Shown piece after piece: positions 58,048-64,000 of a stretch of 64,000 nucleotides of DNA. Below the pieces are notes generated by a model. It was not told where the DNA came from and searched no databases. It worked only from the letters and a program-made list of their open reading frames with translations. Each line of letters starts with the position of its first letter. Position 1 is the first letter of the stretch. Origin of the DNA: Ficedula albicollis (taxonomy: Eukaryota; Chordata; Aves; Passeriformes; Muscicapidae); NCBI RefSeq assembly GCF_000247815.1, contig NC_021677.1, positions 56,921,769 to 56,985,768 on the forward strand, given 5' to 3'. Both the position numbers and the translations under genes were made by a program.

Positions 58048-59080
58048 ATACATGTATAGCGATGAAATAGACCTGGAAGCTGACACAGTTCTGGCTACCC
58101 TCTATGCTGCCAAGAAGTACATCGTGCCGGCCCTAGCAAAGGCTTGCGTCAATTTTTTGGAGACCAGCTTAGAAGCGAAGAACGCTTGTGTCCTGCTGTC
58201 TCAGAGCAGGCTCTTCGAGGAGCCAGAGCTGACGCAGCGCTGCTGGGAAGTGATTGATGCTCAGGCAGAAATGGCACTGAAGTCAGAGGGCTTCTGTGAG
58301 ATAGACCAACAAACACTAGAGATCATTGTAACCCGGGAAGCACTCAACACCAAGGAAGTGGTAGTTTTCGAGGCTGTTCTCAACTGGGCAGAGGCTGAAT
58401 GCAAAAGGCAAGGGCTGCCGGTTACGCCACGCAACAAGAGGAATGTATTAGGGAAAGCTTTGTACTTGGTGCGGATTCCAACCATGACTTTGGAAGAGTT
58501 TGCCAACGGAGCTGCCCAGTCCGACATCCTCACCCTTGAGGAGACTCACAACATATTCCTATGGTACACAGCTGCAAATAAACCCAAATTAGAGTTCCCC
58601 CTGACGAAGAGAAAAGGACTCGTGCCTCAGCGCTGCCATCGGTTCCAGTCGTCTGCGTATCGCAGCAATCAGTGGAGGTACCGGGGCAGATGTGACAGTA
58701 TTCAGTTTGCCGTAGACAAACGGATATTTATAGCAGGACTGGGATTGTATGGGTCAAGCTGTGGCAAAGCTGAATACAGCGTCAAAATCGAACTGAAGCG
58801 CTTAGGTGTTGTCCTTGCTCAAAATCTGACAAAGTTTACCTCTGACGGCTCCAGTAACACCTTCTCTGTGTGGTTTGAACACCCTGTGCAGGTTGAGCAA
58901 GACACGTTTTACAATGTAAGTGCTATTCTCGACGGTAACGAACTCAGTTACTTTGGACAAGAGGGAATGACTGAAGTGCAGTGCGGGAAAGTGACATTCC
59001 AGTTCCAGTGCTCCTCGGACAGTACTAATGGAACCGGAGTACAAGGAGGACAAATACCTGAGCTCATTTTCTATGCATGA
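58048..59080 (+). CDS. BTBD6: BTBD6 coding exon 4 (end of BTB, BACK and PHR domains)
   Basis: BTBD6 is a substrate adaptor of cullin-3 ubiquitin ligases; in vertebrates it is reported to promote export and degradation of the zinc-finger repressor PLZF during neuronal differentiation. This 1033-nt exon encodes residues 193-535: the end of the BTB domain (to about 232), the BACK domain (about 235-343) and the PHR domain (about 386-533, with CHRFQSSAYRSNQWRYRG and the terminal GQIPELIFYA). Acceptor AG is at 58046-58047 and the stop TGA at 59078-59080. BTBD3 differs at many positions (for example VPHLARAC where this has VPALAKAC), so the assignment to BTBD6 is firm. No frame damage is seen. Confidence 0.97.
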
Positions 59081-59450
59081 TGCATTTCACCTTGATTGTA
59101 TTCCAGTGCTGCAATGATGCACATTAAGGGATTTTTTTGGTTTTACTATGAACTCTGCAGCAGTATGGAATGTTATGCTACTTACCTATCTGCTACATCA
59201 GGCTATACAAATAAGTGAAGGAATGCTCTTGAATTTAATCTTATTTTATTTATTCATAAGCTATTTGACTTAATTATTAAGACTGCAACATGCAGAAAAA
59301 TGTTAAATTTTGCACGTACTGTGCATTTATTTTGTATATAGATAACTAACTTGCAGACTGCAGCTGACTCAAACAGAATGTTCTAAACTAGAGCAGTTTA
59401 CGAATCTGTGAAATATAAAACATTTTTACTTGCCCTAAATCCTGTGTACT
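59081..59450 (+). other. BTBD6: BTBD6 3' untranslated region, approximate
   Basis: AT-rich sequence following the stop codon. I see no canonical AATAAA in the first few hundred bases; AAATATAAAAC near 59410 contains a weak variant. The true end of the transcript cannot be set from sequence. Confidence 0.4.
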
Positions 59451-61205
59451 TGATCTTTGCTGACCTTATGGCTCGTGTGTGTTAATTCATGTACCCGTAA
59501 CAGGGGTGATGACACTGCAGTCTAGTCCCTGTGTGTATCCACACCCAGCAAAGAGGAAGGTTCCCTCTCTTGGTAACTGAAACTATCCATCAGCAGCCTT
59601 TATTTTCCCTTCATGAGAAAAGCAGCTGACATTTGAGGAAGCTCAGAGTTTTTTGTGTGTTGCCCAAGCTGAACGTAGACAAACCATCAGTGTAATCAAA
59701 GCTGATCACAATCATCCTGTGGTTATATTTGAAAACTCCTAATGCCTCTTCACATGAAGCATCTCTGTTACCCTCCAGCCTGCCCACCAAACAGCAACAC
59801 TGCCACTTGCACCTGTCAAACTAGACCCCCCCCTCTGAATGGCCCGAGTCAGTATACTCAGATGAAGTTAATTAATTCAGGAGCATCACAAATTTAGCCC
59901 AGGGCTGTTTTACTGGCAGACACTATCTGAATTTATGTCCCATCCTTATACAGAGCAGCAGGCATTAGAAAAATACTTGCAAGATGGTGTTTAGGTTCAC
60001 TTAAGATTTCTAATCAGAAATAAGCCACCTTAAAAAAAAGGGGCTGCTGGATCTTTCCTCCTGCTCTATCTTTTTTGGAAAACAGTCTCAGGCATTATCA
60101 GCAATCATTTTATGCTAGTACTTTTCTCAGAAAGAGATGAAAGTACTTGTTTTTTCTCAAAGGTCTCATGATCACAACAGAGCCAACTAGAAATATTTGC
60201 TGGATTTTGTAAATCTTAGGATGAGCTCGGAAGAGAGTACTCAACAGTCTAAACTCATATTTTTTCCGTGTGTAACAAGAACCTCAACATCTAAAGTGTT
60301 TGCCTTTTCCCAAACTGCATTAATTTTCACCTTGAAACTAAGCTGCAATGCAAATCCTGCCTGTTTTCTCTCCCTAAAAAAAAAAGACCAAAAAAGTGAT
60401 GAAAAATAAGAAGGGCAGTGAATGACTGAAAATAAGACCTCTCTAGCAGAGCTGGAGCTGTGCAGCCGCGGGTGCTGCTGTGGTGATGCTCCCCTTGCTG
60501 CAAAGGCAGCAGTCCTGTGCCAGCCCTGTATGGCTGAAGGGGTGTGCCCGTGCTGTTCTGCAACACAGCCATCTGATTCTCTCGGTACAGATTAAGGAGA
60601 GTGGGAGTGAGAGTGGGTAAAGATGCAGGCAGATAATTCCTACACTGAGGTGGATAACAGTCACAAGACCTCACTATAAATGCACTCTTTTAACTGGGAT
60701 TGGCACAAATCCCCTTGCCTTAAACCCACAACCTAGAGCATGGCTTCTATGCCCTTTCAACAGGTTAAAACCCACCTTCCTATCACAGTTATGATTTCAG
60801 TCTTGACTTACTACAAGTTATTCACACACTTGGAAAAAGTTGCTCCTCATTTTCCGCCAAGCCACTTATATTTCAAGCACTCAACAGCTCAGCTACAGGT
60901 GATGGACAGATAGTAAATTTGGGAAATACTTATCAAACGTTGCATCTGTGGAATTGAAGCGTGACAGGCCTGTAGGAGCTTGCTGACACACAAATTTGTT
61001 ATGCGTCAGTCCATTGTCTTAGTATAGCCCAAATTACTCTTGGAAAAAGCAACAAAACTATTTGCTAAAGAAAACAGCATCTAGTTCCAAAAAAGCTCTT
61101 ACATAAAGGAGAACAGGCTCTTATAGTCAGCAATGCTCCTCTGCCTGGATTGATTCCAGCTTCACTATAAAGTTACTACTTGGGTATTAACATACAATAC
61201 TATGT

Positions 61206-61226
61206 ATACATACATACATACATACA
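61206..61226. repeat. TACA microsatellite
   Basis: Five copies of TACA in the BRF1 intron, close to the exon at 61293. Confidence 0.9.
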
Positions 61227-61275
61227 TTTTTTTCAAGTAACCATAGGAAAAAAAGATTCAAACAGTCAAAAGTTA

Positions 61276-61365
<90 letters not shown>

Positions 61366-64000
61366 CTATTAAAAGACAAAAAAGCATTATGTAAATTTTA
61401 AACCACAAATGCTTTTAATAGAACATTTATATAGAAAAAAAACCCTCAACGTTTGAAATATTAACCTGCTTAAAAAAAATTCAAGTTATACAAGCAATAT
61501 TCATATGTACAGGATAATACTCAGTGCTTGTCAAAATCTGCACAAATTAGCATTGTAAATCAAAGCATAAGTTTATGTTGAAAAATTATAAAAAGTTGTT
61601 CATCATGCTCTTCAGTGGGCTCAGTGCTGCTCTGTAGTACAGTGTTTCAGCTGTCACGTTATATCATAAGGCATTAAGTAGACTTCAATGTGATATCAAT
61701 ACATATAAAGTGTCATTTATCTTGTACCATTACAAAACCTGAGCAAATACAAGTCAGTGCAATTTTCGGTTCTGCATGATCATCTGTAGTGGCATAATTA
61801 AGTATTGCACAAGCACACACCAAACTTTTCACCAAATCAAGGAGTGGTGCTACATGCCCCAAGGGTTATTTGTCATATCTTGTTTGGACATTGCCTCCAA
61901 TCACATTAAAAACATTAACAACCAAAAAAGAAAATGAAAAAAAAACCAGGAAAGCCCTCAACCACACCAAACCTGCTCAGGCACCAGGGACAGAGCCCTG
62001 CTCCCCTCCCCTCCTTCACTGCTGCACCCAGGAAGATGTAAAGTGAGGGGAGGAGTTACTTATACTCTGATTTTCAATTTATAGCACAGACAACCATACT
62101 GGTATTTTACAAGTCTGAGGAAGTTTTCTTTCTCTATCTTAAGATGTGTTTTTGTGGTCAGCAAGAAAGGGAGGGTATATTCCAGTTCCCAATCAGTCTC
62201 AAACATTCCCACGGAGCTCGGTGAACACCTTGCTTCCCCCAAGGCATATGTAAAGGTCAAGGTTAGTATACAAAGCTCCATCCTCCTACACTCCAAGCAA
62301 GTAGGTTTTTGGTTTGTTTTGAACTATGGTATTTACTCTATTGCTTTTCTGGAACAAAAATGTCCCTCTCTTTCCTATGCCTGGATAGTGAAGGTGTTTA
62401 TTTAGCAGTCAATTACACAACCCAGTGATAATGATGGTACAAGCCTATGGAATTAAAAAACTATTGCCCTTTCCATTTCATCAGAGCTTGCCAACATTAG
62501 TTTAAAAGCAGGCTTTCCTCCCAAGTGTATAGATGGTTCTATCAAGCTAGCTAAAATATATGTATCTCAACAACAACAACCAAACCTCCAATCAATTGAC
62601 ATGTTTTCACCTAGCCCTTTAGAATGTTTACATGAAAATGTTCTTCATGTATATTTTTCTCAAACATATAAAATCAGAAATTAGAACTTCAAAGAAATCC
62701 TCAAAATGATCACATATTCTGAAAGCGACTGTGCCATCAATTATACATGACATGATGGTAATTCATTCCGTATTTAGTGAAAAGTGAGTGTATTCCATGT
62801 CTGACCGATGGCTGGACTGGCCTGGAAGATGCAAAAATATAGCCTTAAATTTTACTGCCCTTTTTCCTCCTGAAATAGCAGCTAACATAGAAGCATTATT
62901 CTAGGGGAAGGAAAAGAGCAAAACATACCCTCAGAATGAGAAATCTATTTTCCAGGAAAGAATTCACCAAATTTTATACAGAAAAGAATATGCACCTACT
63001 GAATCTGGCAATTCATACTGGAGCCTGAGTGTGTGACTTTCCATAAGCCACAGTGACAGAACAGATCTACTAAAGCAAAATGTCTGCAGCGTTTCAGTTT
63101 GCTTCAGATTCACTGCAAGCTCAAAATGGGTTGTTTTGACCTTTTGTCTAAAAAATATTAACATAAAGAATGAGTGTTTGGCTGTAATTTCAGCCTTCTA
63201 AGCTGGCCGACCAAGTTACTATAAATCTTAAACCTCATCACTTAGATCCTGTTCTGCAAAGACGATTTCACTGCACAAATCAATAAAGTTACTTCAGTGT
63301 AGCAAAGTACATATGACGTTTCCATTAGAGACTTCACAAACTCATCTAGTTCTCTCATATTAGTCTAGAAAGAAAACCCATAAAACTCTAATCCAAACAG
63401 GTATTTTTCCTTCCAGCCTTTTTCCTTGTCACGACATCCAAATATTTGATGTTGGTCACCATCAAACCACATCACTCTCTAAGAAACTCTTCCCAAGCAG
63501 ACTTTCCATAAATGCAATAATAAAGAGCAAATAAATATGAATAGGCATAAAGAAGCAGGTATTTTATTCTAGTGAAGTTCTAACAATCAAAGTGATTGCC
63601 AAATTAAATCTAAAACAAAGACAAATGAATAATAAATGTGCTCAATGACTACTTATCCTTTCCTTGGCCTAACTAAAAGTCTCCTGATCTATAGTTTATT
63701 TGAGAAGTAATGCGCTTAAATCTAACGAGGTTTTCCACTTCACCCACATCATCAGTGTTTTATGACTGACTTCAAGGTCCAGGCAGTGTATTTGCACAAA
63801 ATAATAAATTAAATAGAAATGGTAAATGAGGGAAATTCTTTCTTTTGCTCACAAGTCCATTTCTTTGTAGTCTCTGGTTACTACCAATTTAGAAAGAAAG
63901 CAAACTATACAGTACAGTCCATGTTCTATATTGTTTTCCTCAAGAAACTCACACATTTTTAATGCCAAGGTCACAAAAATAATCAGGAATATTTAATTGC
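61366..64000 (-). other. BRF1 intron to the right edge
   Basis: The exon before 61365 should encode the TEGTPHMLLDLSDLLQ stretch of cyclin repeat 1. I searched the minus strand to 64000 and did not find it, so it lies beyond the window. No other gene or repeat family was recognised here. Confidence 0.7.

Noticed and set aside
58261..59053. Minus-strand open frames under BTBD6 exon 4
   Set aside because: Antisense shadows of a strongly conserved coding exon.
58048..59080. Assignment of the BTB-BACK-PHR gene to BTBD3
   Set aside because: The paralogue was considered first, but the residues in the BTB and BACK regions, the MAAELYP start and the BRF1 neighbourhood all fit BTBD6.

Overview
This is vertebrate nuclear DNA, most likely from a bird. 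It has low gene density, long introns, several CR1 LINE tails of the kind that dominate bird genomes, and two recognisable vertebrate genes. I cannot place the species more finely from the sequence alone. No bacterial genes, CRISPR arrays or complete tRNA/rRNA genes are visible.

Gene 1 is BRF1, the B-related subunit of the RNA polymerase III initiation factor TFIIIB. It is on the minus strand and spans essentially the whole window. Eleven internal coding exons can be placed to the base, all with AG/GT borders and matching phases: 61293-61365, 51816-51965, 50162-50255, 39462-39588, 38484-38523, 38302-38394, 37340-37618, 13497-13558, 11292-11373, 11148-11203 and 9098-9354. Joined, they make 1313 nt (437 codons plus 2 nt) of uninterrupted frame. 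They run from the end of the first cyclin repeat, through the second, to the conserved TBP-binding region. The N-terminal exons (zinc ribbon, most of cyclin repeat 1) must lie right of 64000. I find no C-terminal exon left of 9098, so that part probably lies left of position 1.

Gene 2 is BTBD6, a BTB-BACK-PHR adaptor for cullin-3 ubiquitin ligases. It is on the plus strand at 56782-59080, in four coding exons. It sits wholly inside the 9.3-kb BRF1 intron between 61293 and 51965, so the two genes are nested and antisense. BTBD6 rather than its paralogue BTBD3 is indicated by the protein sequence and by the BRF1 neighbourhood. A GC-rich, CpG-rich promoter region precedes it (about 55030-56720), interrupted by a 735-base pure C run. 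A 244-nt 5' intron (56608-56851) can be proposed that would remove the upstream ATG and leave a strong ATG at 56941.

The rest is intron. It holds six CR1 fragments, a MIR-like and a tRNA-derived SINE fragment, a broken endogenous retroviral integrase remnant (about 53460-54180), a 994-base perfect TAT repeat (41356-42349), small microsatellites, a CpG-rich patch at about 19440-19700, and at least eight two-copy tandem duplications with periods of 40 to 151 bp. The pure C run, the perfect TAT array and the many two-copy duplications are the most unusual sequence features. I found no convincing undescribed gene system.
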